Assembly: GCF_020736365.1 (NCBI RefSeq) | Contig: NZ_CP085988.1 | Span: forward strand, 3,292,001-3,356,000 | DNA from: Clostridium sp. M62/1 | GTDB lineage: Bacteria > Bacillota > Clostridia > Lachnospirales > Lachnospiraceae | Length of the DNA: 64,000 nt | Reading direction: 5' to 3' | Shown here: one piece after another, positions 1 to 7,581 of the stretch | Layout: every line of letters starts with the position of its first letter | How positions within the stretch are numbered: the stretch's first letter is position 1 | The notes under the pieces: model-generated | What the model was told of the DNA's origin: nothing | What the model saw: the letters and a program-made list of their open reading frames with translations, nothing else | Databases searched by the model: none | Made by a program: the position numbers and the translations under genes

Positions 1-2
1 TC

Positions 3-509
3 GGGCCGGAGCTTGGAATGACCGTGTTCCAGAACACCGCTGCCGGGGACTATATCCGCATTCTGGCCTGGCTCTGCCCGTTCATGTACATCTCCACCAC
101 CATGGGCAGTATCTTAAACGGCCTCGGAAAAACCTCCTCCGTCTTCGTTCACAACGCAGTTTCCATGCTTCTCAATCTGTCCTTTGTGGTGTTTGGGATT
201 CCCCATATGGGAATGAGAGCTTACTTCTATGGGCTCCTGCTCAGCGAGCTTCTGCTGGCCCTTCTGCACATTGTGTGCCTGAACGGCGAGGTGAAAGTTC
301 CCATGAGAGCCGGTGAGATGATTGTAAAGCCCTGCCTGTGCCTGGCCGTGGCGGTGGGAATTTTGTATGCTCTGGAGCCTGTGACTGCCTGGATGAAAGC
401 CTCGGAGATGAACGGGTTCGTGCAGCTGGCGGCAAAGGGAGGCGTGATCTGTGCAGCATACGGAGGGATGCTCTGGGTGGTGCATGAGGGAAAAAGAGAG
501 AAAGAGTAA
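3..509 (+). CDS. SpoVB-like polysaccharide/lipid flippase, C-terminal part
   Basis: The reading frame is open from the window edge, so the N-terminus lies upstream. The visible 168 or so residues hold about five hydrophobic segments and a short charged tail (VHEGKREKE). The pattern, including the NGLGKTS loop, fits the C-terminal half of the MATE/MurJ-like polysaccharide biosynthesis family that includes SpoVB. Family members move lipid-linked precursors across the membrane; SpoVB acts in spore cortex formation. The family call is good but the exact paralogue cannot be settled from a fragment. It is convergent with the DUF1284 gene, with a terminator-like hairpin between them. Confidence 0.75.
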   Translation, partial: GPELGMTVFQNTAAGDYIRILAWLCPFMYISTTMGSILNGLGKTSSVFVHNAVSMLLNLSFVVFGIPHMGMRAYFYGLLLSELLLALLHIVCLNGEVKVPMRAGEMIVKPCLCLAVAVGILYALEPVTAWMKASEMNGFVQLAAKGGVICAAYGGMLWVVHEGKREKE

Positions 510-587
510 AAGGAGTCCTTTTCGCCGCAGTGCGATCCCCGCAGAGCGTTTTTCTATAACAGGGAACGAAGTTTCCTGTTATAATAA

Positions 588-636
588 AAAAAGCGGAAGG
601 ACAAAACGCCTCACGCGCTCCGTTCTTTCGCTTTTT
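588..636. terminator. Intrinsic terminator between convergent genes
   Basis: A 15-bp stem pairs 588-602 with 622-636, with two G-U pairs. Its base is an A5/T5 run followed by a further T-rich stretch, so it could work on both strands. It lies between the flippase end and the DUF1284 gene end. Confidence 0.65.
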
Positions 637-681
637 CTTTTCTTTCAGTCTCTGACTCTAACCGGCCTGAACTTCTGTCTC

Positions 682-1122
682 TTAAGCCTTCTCTGCGATT
701 CTCTCACACAGTCCGTCCCACTCACAGTTCCCGCAGACTTCCCTTCTCTTTCCGGCTCTGATAATCCTGCTTACTACCGCCTGCCTGAACTCTTCCCAGC
801 GCAGCTCATTTTCTGAGCCTCCCGGCCCATTCTGACTGCCGAAGAGGCCGCAGAGCTCCAGCACCTTTCTGTCGTATGATTCTGCCTTCTGCCTTTCGCT
901 GCATCCCCGGGGAGTCCGGTTGGGACAGGAGGAGCAGACCTCGTCCTCCCCGACTGTCAGAATAATCCTCGGGTTATCTTTCAGACTGCGGATTACCTCT
1001 TTCATGTGCTCTGTAAATTCTTCGCTGTACCCGCTTCCTCTGAAATAGTAAATACAGAGTCCGTGGTGGGGTCTGAGTCTCAGCGGCAGATTTTTTTCTG
1101 TCCTTTTATCTGTATTCGTCAT
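682..1122 (-). CDS. DUF1284 family protein, probable Cys-rich metal or Fe-S binding
   Basis: This 146-residue protein begins near a RPHHGLCIYYFRGSGYS motif typical of DUF1284. It carries clustered cysteines (CSSCPNRTPRGC and, near the C-terminus, CGNCEWDGLC) suggestive of a metal or iron-sulfur site. The family function is unknown. The frame is also open four codons upstream from a TTG at 1134, but the ATG at 1122 is the more ordinary start. A perfect 17-bp tandem duplication lies immediately upstream and repeats the AGAGG element. Confidence 0.7.
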   Translation of the reverse strand: MTNTDKRTEKNLPLRLRPHHGLCIYYFRGSGYSEEFTEHMKEVIRSLKDNPRIILTVGEDEVCSSCPNRTPRGCSERQKAESYDRKVLELCGLFGSQNGPGGSENELRWEEFRQAVVSRIIRAGKRREVCGNCEWDGLCERIAEKA

Positions 1123-1127
1123 CTCTC

Positions 1128-1161
1128 GATTCAATCCTCTTTCCGATTCAATCCTCTTTCC
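1128..1161. repeat. Perfect 17-bp tandem duplication before the DUF1284 start
   Basis: The 17-mer GATTCAATCCTCTTTCC occurs twice in direct succession (1128-1144 and 1145-1161). On the minus strand each copy contains GGAAAGAGG, so the ribosome-binding region of the downstream gene is duplicated. Confidence 0.9.
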
Positions 1162-1201
1162 TTTTTCTGCAGAATCTCAGTCAGTCTACTTCTGACCGCT
1201 C

Positions 1202-1777
1202 CTAGGCTTCCATGCTTCTTACAGCCTTTCCGAGTCTTTTGCTCATAGCTGCCGCCAGTGTGATTTTCAGCAGATCGGGGATGACAAACGGGATCACACA
1301 CCATCCCAGAACCGTCATAATGCCCACCGGCTCAGCCGTTCTGGCATACATAAACAGATACCAGAAGGTTCCAAAGGCATAGCATGCCATAAGCCCCAGC
1401 ACGGCGGAACACCAGAAAACAGCAGTTTTTCTTCCAAAGGCCCGCTCCATCCCCCACATAATCAGGGCAGTTAAGACAAATCCCGCTATATAGCCTCCCG
1501 TCAGGCCCACCAAAACTCCGATGCCGCCTGAGAATCCGGCAAATACCGGCATTCCCACGGCTCCCAGCAGAATATATACCAGCACGGCCATCGTTCCTCT
1601 CCTGCCTCCAAATACGCCTACTGCCAGAAATACCGCAAACGTCTGCATGGTAAACGGCACTGCCGTTGGTATGGAAATCCATGAACATACCGCCATAAAA
1701 GCAACCATTATTCCAATGTAGGTGAGATCTCTCACCCCTGCTCTGCGTCCTGCTTTCTGCTCCGCTGTTCTCTCCAT
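1202..1777 (-). CDS. bioY: BioY family biotin transporter substrate-binding subunit
   Basis: The 191-residue membrane protein matches BioY, the S-component of biotin ECF transporters. Visible features are an N-terminal segment RDLTYIGIMVAFMAVCSWIS, the conserved PFTMQTFAVFLAVG stretch, the GGRRGT loop, and VGMPVFAGFSGGIGVLVG. Length is normal for BioY. The start at 1777 is chosen because AAAGGAGAGG lies just upstream; the open frame extends 25 codons further. No ECF ATPase or T-component lies nearby, so it probably uses a shared energising module or works alone. Upstream is a BirA-type operator overlapping the promoter, consistent with biotin repression. Confidence 0.9.
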   Translation of the reverse strand: MERTAEQKAGRRAGVRDLTYIGIMVAFMAVCSWISIPTAVPFTMQTFAVFLAVGVFGGRRGTMAVLVYILLGAVGMPVFAGFSGGIGVLVGLTGGYIAGFVLTALIMWGMERAFGRKTAVFWCSAVLGLMACYAFGTFWYLFMYARTAEPVGIMTVLGWCVIPFVIPDLLKITLAAAMSKRLGKAVRSMEA

Positions 1778-1905
1778 GTTCCCTCTCCTTTTCATTTTTG
1801 GCTTTCCCAAAATTTTTCTGTTTATCTTCTCATTGCCGCAGATTTTCTGCACACAGTTCTGCCTAAGAAACAGACAGCCCGATCATTTATCCTCTGTCTG
1901 TGTCT

Positions 1906-1934
1906 ATCTTAGATCTGTCTCTTTTGTTTGTCAA
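1906..1934 (-). promoter_or_regulatory. bioY promoter
   Basis: On the minus strand, TTGACA (1934-1929) is followed after 17 bp by TAAGAT (1911-1906). The -35 box lies inside one arm of the BirA-like operator. Confidence 0.7.
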
Positions 1935-1958
1935 CTATTTTTATTTTTTAGTTTACAT
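1928..1958. promoter_or_regulatory. BirA-type biotin operator
   Basis: The inverted repeat TTGTCAAC-N15-GTTTACAT matches the Firmicute BirA operator pattern TTGTTAAC-N(14-16)-GTTAACAA with a few mismatches. It covers the -35 box of bioY. Binding of biotinyl-AMP-loaded BirA would block transcription. The rest of the 1778-2279 gap is pyrimidine-rich and shows no gene. Confidence 0.7.
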
Positions 1959-2279
1959 TCCGTTTTCAATCAGTCTCGCAGACGGCAGCAGACAAGTCTG
2001 TTTCTCACCTGTGATACTCAAACTGCAGTCTGTATCCGTTCCAGTCTGTATCCGTTCGCCTGCCATTCAAAAAAATTTGCCTAATTTCCCTGCACACTGT
2101 CCGGAAAGCAGCCTGAAGCTCTGTATCGTCTGGGACAGATTCATTCCTGCCGTTTATCATTCTGCCTCTGCTTCCGAGTCTGTCTATTTTCAGGCGGAAT
2201 TCGGGGCTACTGTTTCCTGATTTTTTAACTGGCGAGTGAAAATATAAAAAAAAGCAAAGACTATCCTGTGATTTACAGG

Positions 2280-2308
2280 TTGAATATTATCCATTAATTG
2301 ATTATAAT
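2280..2308 (+). promoter_or_regulatory. Promoter for the 51-residue membrane peptide
   Basis: TTGAAT (2280-2285) and a perfect TATAAT (2303-2308) are separated by 17 bp, 25 bp upstream of the start codon. Confidence 0.6.
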
Positions 2309-2333
2309 TATTTGAAACGGAGGTATAACCAAC

Positions 2334-2489
2334 ATGAAAGACATACGAATTGCTATTATTTTTTGCCTGTGCGCCATTATCGCCGGTATGGCCTTCTTAC
2401 TGAAAAAGCAGCAGGATCTCCAGATGGTTCTTGCTCTCAGCCACAGGGAGCTGGAAAACTGGCTGTCTGAGGGGAAAAAGGTTCGCTAG
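2334..2489 (+). CDS. Small single-pass membrane protein, unknown
   Basis: A 51-codon reading frame begins MKDIRIAIIFCLCAIIAGMA and ends with a charged, mostly helical tail (KKQQDLQMVLALSHRELENW, then SEGKKVR). Residues 5-23 form one hydrophobic segment. It has a strong ACGGAGG ribosome-binding site at about 2317-2323, its own sigma-A promoter and a downstream T-rich hairpin, so it looks like a real monocistronic gene. I do not recognise the family. A regulatory micropeptide or toxin-like peptide is possible but nothing in the sequence decides. Confidence 0.6.
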   Translation: MKDIRIAIIFCLCAIIAGMAFLLKKQQDLQMVLALSHRELENWLSEGKKVR

Positions 2490-2625
2490 ACTATTCTCAC
2501 GCCGGTATCTCTTAAGTAACGGTTCTCTCCACAAAGACAGTGGATTCTATGATGGGACAGCTAAATCGCACTTTAAGCAGATATCTATTTAATAAATAAC
2601 CACAATCGACAAATCATCACAATAT

Positions 2626-2680
2626 AAAGCAGACATAATCCCCACATACTTTTGAGAATTTATGTCTGCTTTGTTTTAGT
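2626..2680 (+). terminator. Intrinsic terminator after the small membrane protein gene
   Basis: A 13-bp stem pairs AAAGCAGACATAA (2626-2638) with its complement at 2660-2672, followed by GTTTT and further T-rich DNA. It could also slow transcripts arriving from the minus-strand oxidoreductase cluster. Confidence 0.7.
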
Positions 2681-2741
2681 GTCTTTTAATTTTTTACTTT
2701 CAGAACTTTTGGGACTGAACGCTTATCTTTTGCTGTATACT

Positions 2742-3098
2742 CTACTTCAGTTCCCCCGAAGCCACAATGTCTGCCCCGCAGCCGCAGATATTTTCCACGA
2801 TCACATCATACCGTTTTACCGGTCCCTTGACCTCTACCTTTTTTATAATCTCCATGCAGTCCATGATCCGATCTTTCGGCACCGGACGGTTGGAGCGCAC
2901 AGGAAGAAGCTCCTGCTTTCTGTCATCTGTCCTGACGGTTGTGGTGAGAATCCGGACCGGGCTGATAAATTCCTGGCGTCCGTATTCCTCGCCTCGCTTA
3001 CAGGTGTAACCAGATATGGACTGTATCTGGTCTGCCTCCCCTTCTACCGTGATATGACAGCCCATGGGACAAACGGTACAGATAATTTCCTTCTTCAT
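2742..3098 (-). CDS. DUF1667 cysteine-rich protein of the glycerol-3-phosphate oxidase cluster
   Basis: This 118-residue protein carries CTVCPMGC at residues 7-14, TCKRG near 32, and CGCGADIV near the C-terminus, typical of DUF1667. Such proteins occur next to GlpA-like and FAD oxidoreductase genes in anaerobic Firmicutes and probably serve as a small Fe-S or metal subunit of the oxidoreductase; that role is inferred. The start has a near-perfect AAGGAGGTG site inside the end of the upstream gene, three bases after its stop, which implies tight coupling. It is the last gene of the cluster. Confidence 0.8.
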   Translation of the reverse strand: MKKEIICTVCPMGCHITVEGEADQIQSISGYTCKRGEEYGRQEFISPVRILTTTVRTDDRKQELLPVRSNRPVPKDRIMDCMEIIKKVEVKGPVKRYDVIVENICGCGADIVASGELK

Positions 3099-3101
3099 TC
3101 C

Positions 3102-4424
3102 CTACACCTCCTTCTCTGCCTCTACTGTCACAGCCCCTGTCACAGCTGCGGCAGGAATGACAATCGATTCCATTTCGCCCGGGCTTACGCGAAGAACACG
3201 TTTTACTGCAATCTCCTGCCCGCCGCACCTGGCAGTAATTTTCACCTTCCTGTCCGGATGAAGGACACGGAAAAAGAGCTGTATCTTTTCAGACTCCTCC
3301 TGACCCTGAGCCGTCAGGGCGCTGTCTGTCCTGATATACTGGGGGCAGAGATAGCGCACATTGCTGCCGGGAACGGTTTTTACTGAATGTTCCCGTTTTT
3401 CCTGGGCTCCGGTTCTGCTTTCTTCCGGCGCTCCCTCCTCTTTCTGTTTCATGGCATACCGGGCTGCGAAGGTACCGGCTCTCATGCTCTCTGCTGTCAC
3501 ATTGTCCACCAGATCATTGACATGGACCACGTTTCCGCAGGCAAACACAGCAGGTTCTGAGGTCTGCATATACTGGTTTACCATGGGCCCGTTGGTGAGA
3601 GGTGAAAGTTCGATTTCTGCCTGTCTTGTCAGCTCGTTTTCCGGTATCAGACCCACAGACAGGAGCAGGGTATCGCAGGAGAGAAACTCCTCTGTCCCCG
3701 GAACAGGCTTTTTATTTTCATCTACCCGGGCCACGTACACGCCCTCCACTCTCTCATTTCCCACGATCCTGGTTACCGTGTGTGAGAGCATCAGAGGAAT
3801 TCCGAAGTCATCCAGACACTGCACCTTATTTCTGGTAAGGCCTGCCAGGAAGTCCATAATCTCCACAACTGCCTTTACGTGTGCTCCCTCCAGACTCATT
3901 CTCCTGGCCATGATCATTCCGATATCGCCGGAACCCAGAATCACAATCTCCTTTCCCACCATCGTGTTCTGACGGTTCAGAAGTCTCTGGGCAGCGCCTG
4001 CCGTATAGATTCCTGCCGGGCGTGTTCCTGGGATCTGGATTCCCGCCCTCGTCTTTTCCCTGCAGCCCATGGCCAGCACAATGCTCCCCGCCTTCACTCT
4101 CGTCATACCGTACTGGGCGTTGACGCAGTAGACAGCCGGCTCCCGTGGGTCCACCTCAAGTACCATGGAATTTAAGAGAACCTCTGCTCCCAGCTCCTTC
4201 GCCTCATCCTCAAATCTGCTGGCATACTCCGGTCCTGTCAGCTCCTCCTTAAAATAGGTGAGCCCAAATCCCGGGTGAATGCACTGCTGCAGAATTCCGC
4301 CAATGCTTTCATCTCTCTCTATCAGGAGAACGCGCTCTGCCCCCTCCTTTTTTGCCGCAACAGCTGCCGAAAGGCCTGCCGGGCCTGCTCCGATCACCGC
4401 TACATCACAGAAAATATCATACAT
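3102..4424 (-). CDS. NAD(P)/FAD-dependent oxidoreductase, glycerol-3-phosphate cluster
   Basis: The 440-residue protein has an N-terminal FAD-binding GAGPAGL motif at about residues 12-18 and a second dinucleotide fold (EIVILGSGDIGMIMARR) near residue 165, the layout of pyridine nucleotide-disulfide oxidoreductases. The C-terminal 90 residues form a separate beta-rich region. In this gene order (GlpA-like, this, DUF1667) the product is expected to pass electrons from glycerol-3-phosphate oxidation to NAD(P) or a membrane carrier; this is inference from context. AAAGGAGAGG precedes the start. It lies 64 bp after the GlpA-like gene. Confidence 0.8.
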   Translation of the reverse strand: MYDIFCDVAVIGAGPAGLSAAVAAKKEGAERVLLIERDESIGGILQQCIHPGFGLTYFKEELTGPEYASRFEDEAKELGAEVLLNSMVLEVDPREPAVYCVNAQYGMTRVKAGSIVLAMGCREKTRAGIQIPGTRPAGIYTAGAAQRLLNRQNTMVGKEIVILGSGDIGMIMARRMSLEGAHVKAVVEIMDFLAGLTRNKVQCLDDFGIPLMLSHTVTRIVGNERVEGVYVARVDENKKPVPGTEEFLSCDTLLLSVGLIPENELTRQAEIELSPLTNGPMVNQYMQTSEPAVFACGNVVHVNDLVDNVTAESMRAGTFAARYAMKQKEEGAPEESRTGAQEKREHSVKTVPGSNVRYLCPQYIRTDSALTAQGQEESEKIQLFFRVLHPDRKVKITARCGGQEIAVKRVLRVSPGEMESIVIPAAAVTGAVTVEAEKEV

Positions 4425-4488
4425 GCTTTCCCTCTCCTTTTGTCCCTGTTTAAGCTTTGATTATCCTGCCGTCATCTTTCAGCCCGGC

Positions 4489-5928
4489 TTATCTCATCTT
4501 TCCTGTCACCATATAGGAGCCCTCATTGTTTTTATTGATCTGCTCCACCGGAACCTTCCACTCTCTTGCCAGGATTTCCAGCACCTTCGGGCCGCAGAAG
4601 CCTCCCTGGCAGCGTCCCATCCCGGCTCTGACACGGCGCTTTACAGCATCCATGCTTCTGGCGCCCAGAGGCCTCCTGATACAGTCTAAAATCTCTCCCT
4701 CGGTGATGGTTTCGCACCTGCAGATCACTGTTCCGTACGCTGGATTTACTGCTATGAGCTGCTCCTTTTCCTCTCTGCTCAGCTCATGGAAGCGCACAAT
4801 CCCCTTGCGCGTTTTCTTATAATTTTCTTTAAACACAAGCTGGCAGCCGTGATCCAGCAGAAGCTGGGCTACATATTTTCCCATGGCCACGGAGAGGGTA
4901 AGTCCTGTGGAGCGGACACCGGAGAGATTGACAAATCCCTTCAGATCATCCCACATGTCTACGTGGAGTCCCTCCGGATTCCTGTTGGGGCGAAGTCCGC
5001 TGTACTGGGTAATGGAATCTCTCACATTCACCTCCGGAACCAGCCTCTTCACATCCTCCACAATACTTAAAAGTCCTTCCTCTGTCACGCTCTTGTCCGT
5101 CTTGTTGTCCAGATCCTCCGCAGTGGGGCCCACCAGCATGTTTCCGTGGATTGTGGGACACATAAGCTTTCCCTTTGTCACCTTCGTCGGAATCGGAAGC
5201 ACGATGTGCTCTACCTTGCAGCTGGTATTCTTGTCGAGAATATAGAACTGTCCTCTTCTTGCCACGACCTTGTAGTCCGCCTTACCCACCATTGCCGCGA
5301 TCTCGTCGCAGTACAGAGCCGCTGCGTTAATCACATACTCTGTCTCGATCACGCCTGCCGTTGTCTCCACCGCCGTGACGCGCCCTTCTTTTGTCTGGAT
5401 TCCTGTCACCTTTGTGTTTAAGAGGAAGGAAACCCCATTTTCATTGGCGTTTTCCGCCAGAGCCTGCACCAGGATGAAGGGATCGATAATGCTCTCCCTC
5501 GGTATGTAAAGCCCGCCCTTCACCTCCGGGTTCAGGTTCGGCTCCATCTCAAGGAGCTCTTTTCCCGTTTTGTACTCTACATCGTACACCCTGTTTTTAA
5601 AGGCCTTGGCCTTGATCTCCGGCAGTTTTTCATACTGTTCCTGTGTAATGGCCGGAAGGATTGCGCCGATCCGCCTGAAGGGAACGTCCAAATCACGGCA
5701 GAGCTCATCATACATAGGGTTTGCAGCCACCACAAGCTCTGACTCCAGTGTTCCCGGCGAGGCGTCGTAGCCGGTGTGGATAATGGCGCTGTTTGATTTT
5801 GACGCGTCTCCTCCAATATCCTCATTCTTGTCTACCACTGTCACATCAATCTGATATTTTGACAGTTCCCTGGCTATGGCACAGCCTACTGCTCCTGCTC
5901 CGATTATTACCACATCTGTTTTCAGCAT
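4489..5928 (-). CDS. GlpA-like glycerol-3-phosphate dehydrogenase with BFD-type [2Fe-2S] domain
   Basis: The 479-residue protein starts with VVIIGAGAVGCAIARELSKY, a Rossmann FAD-binding motif, followed by a DAO-fold oxidoreductase domain to about residue 390 and a C-terminal BFD-like domain with CRCE and CQGGFC cysteines. This architecture matches anaerobic GlpA and relatives that oxidise glycerol-3-phosphate to dihydroxyacetone phosphate. L-2-hydroxyglutarate oxidase-like enzymes share the fold, so substrate is not certain. An AGGAGG site lies six to seven bases before the ATG. It starts 29 bp after the kinase gene ends, in an evident operon. Confidence 0.85.
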   Translation of the reverse strand: MLKTDVVIIGAGAVGCAIARELSKYQIDVTVVDKNEDIGGDASKSNSAIIHTGYDASPGTLESELVVAANPMYDELCRDLDVPFRRIGAILPAITQEQYEKLPEIKAKAFKNRVYDVEYKTGKELLEMEPNLNPEVKGGLYIPRESIIDPFILVQALAENANENGVSFLLNTKVTGIQTKEGRVTAVETTAGVIETEYVINAAALYCDEIAAMVGKADYKVVARRGQFYILDKNTSCKVEHIVLPIPTKVTKGKLMCPTIHGNMLVGPTAEDLDNKTDKSVTEEGLLSIVEDVKRLVPEVNVRDSITQYSGLRPNRNPEGLHVDMWDDLKGFVNLSGVRSTGLTLSVAMGKYVAQLLLDHGCQLVFKENYKKTRKGIVRFHELSREEKEQLIAVNPAYGTVICRCETITEGEILDCIRRPLGARSMDAVKRRVRAGMGRCQGGFCGPKVLEILAREWKVPVEQINKNNEGSYMVTGKMR

Positions 5929-5957
5929 CTTTTTCCTCCTATTTTTCCTGTCAGTTC

Positions 5958-7454
5958 CTAGCTTTCTGCCCAGTTTTTCGCCCTCTCTACTGCCTTGTGC
6001 CAGTTTCTGAGAAGCTCCTGGCGCACGTCCTCTTCCATATGAGGCTCATAGCGGCGGTACAGCTTCCAGTTCTTCTCAAGCTCCGATAAATCGTGGAACT
6101 CTCCGATTCCGCAGGCGGCCAGATAGGCAGCTCCGAGAGCCGTGGTTTCCGTAATCACCGGAACATCCACCGGAATCCCCAGAATATCTGCCTGAAACTG
6201 CATCAGAAACGTATTGACCACAGCCCCGCCGTCCACACGCATGACCTCAATGGGAATCCCCGAATCCTTCACCATAACATCCAGATTGTCCTTTACCTGA
6301 TAGGCGATGCTTTCGAGGGTCGCTCTCACCAGCTGTTCCTTGGTCGTCCCTCCTGTAATGCCCACGATGGTTCCCCTTGCATACTGATCCCAGTGAGGGG
6401 CCGCAAGTCCGGCAAAGGCCGGCACAAAATATACACCTCCCGTATCAGGCACCGATTTCGCCAGCTCCTCTGTCTCAGCCGCAGTGGCAATCAGATGGAG
6501 CTTATCCCGCAGCCACTGAACTGCCGCTCCCGATATGTAAATGCCTCCGTCCAGGGCGAAGGTAATCTTTTTTCCGTTCAGCCCCCACCCTACCGTGGTC
6601 AGAAGCCCGTTTTCCGAATATACCGGCTTATCTCCTGTGTTCATCAGCATAAAGCAGCCCGTTCCGTAGGTGGTCTTTACTGTCCCCGGCTTAAAGCAGG
6701 CCTGACCGAAAAGTGCTGCCTGCTGATCGACCACGGAACCGGAAATGGGGATCTTTGCCCCGAAAAAGTCCAGAGGATCTGTGGTTCCGTAGACTTCGGC
6801 ACTGTCATGAATTTCCGGAAGAATCTGTTTAGGGATTCCCAGAGCCTCCAGAATTTCATCATCCCACTCTCCGGTGTGGATATTTAACAGCATGGTCCTC
6901 GAAGCCGTAGAGTAGTCCGTTACATGGACATGGCCGTGAGTCAGCTTCCAGATCATCCAGGTATCCAGTGTTCCTGCTATCACATGGCCGTTTTCAATTT
7001 TTTCTCTGACTCCGTCCACATGATCCATAATCCAGCGAATCTTCGTGGCACTGAAATAGGCATCCACCACAAGCCCTGTTTTCTCGCGGATCATGTCGCC
7101 ATACTGCTCTGCAATCTCATCTGCCATTTTCGCAGTTCTCCGATCCTGCCACACAATGGCATTGTATACAGGCACACCGGTGAAGCGGTCCCAGAGCATC
7201 ACCGTCTCGCCCTGATTGTCCAGTCCCATACAGGTCAGATCTGCCACCTGAATGCCAGCCTCTTTTGCAGCCGAATCAATGGTTTCAAGAATGCTCCCCC
7301 ATATCTCCATGGGATCATGCTCCACCCAGCCCGGCTGAGGATAATACTGGGTATGTTCCTTGTATCCCCTTGCCACCTGATTCCACTGGGAATCAAAAAT
7401 GAGTGCAGTCGTCCCTGTGGTCCCCTGATCTAACCCTAAATAATACTTCTCCAC
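5958..7454 (-). CDS. glpK: Glycerol-kinase-like FGGY carbohydrate kinase, atypical substrate pocket
   Basis: The 498-residue product aligns by eye along its whole length with glycerol kinase: LGLDQGTTG at the N-terminus, PGWVEHDPMEIW, YNAIVWQ, DTWMIWKLTHG, VDQQAALFGQ, TYGTGCFMLMNTG and the RVDGGAVVN signature. It would phosphorylate glycerol or a related polyol with ATP. One residue is unexpected: the E. coli NQRETT motif with substrate-contacting Arg83 is here NQGETV, so Arg is Gly. Other contacts (Glu, Trp, Tyr, Asp, Phe) are kept. The start is a GTG at 7454 behind AGGAGGAGG; the longer frame from an ATG at 7475 merely translates the ribosome-binding site. Confidence 0.85.
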   Translation of the reverse strand: MEKYYLGLDQGTTGTTALIFDSQWNQVARGYKEHTQYYPQPGWVEHDPMEIWGSILETIDSAAKEAGIQVADLTCMGLDNQGETVMLWDRFTGVPVYNAIVWQDRRTAKMADEIAEQYGDMIREKTGLVVDAYFSATKIRWIMDHVDGVREKIENGHVIAGTLDTWMIWKLTHGHVHVTDYSTASRTMLLNIHTGEWDDEILEALGIPKQILPEIHDSAEVYGTTDPLDFFGAKIPISGSVVDQQAALFGQACFKPGTVKTTYGTGCFMLMNTGDKPVYSENGLLTTVGWGLNGKKITFALDGGIYISGAAVQWLRDKLHLIATAAETEELAKSVPDTGGVYFVPAFAGLAAPHWDQYARGTIVGITGGTTKEQLVRATLESIAYQVKDNLDVMVKDSGIPIEVMRVDGGAVVNTFLMQFQADILGIPVDVPVITETTALGAAYLAACGIGEFHDLSELEKNWKLYRRYEPHMEEDVRQELLRNWHKAVERAKNWAES

Positions 7455-7581
7455 AAAATTTCCTCCTCCTGCCATAAATTTGCGGCTTTCCTGCCGCCTG
7501 ACCCATCATGTTTCCATTTATCTTATTCTTTGATATTTCTGCTTCTGCCTTTGTTTTCTGCCCCTTTTCTTCTGTATCCCC

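Noticed and set aside
555-583. Perfect-looking hairpin TATAACAGG/CCTGTTATA
   Set aside because: It has no T-tract on either strand; the better terminator is the adjacent stem at 588-636.
2652-3386. Long plus-strand open frame of 244 codons
   Set aside because: It is antisense to the DUF1667 and FAD oxidoreductase genes, which have family motifs and strong ribosome-binding sites.
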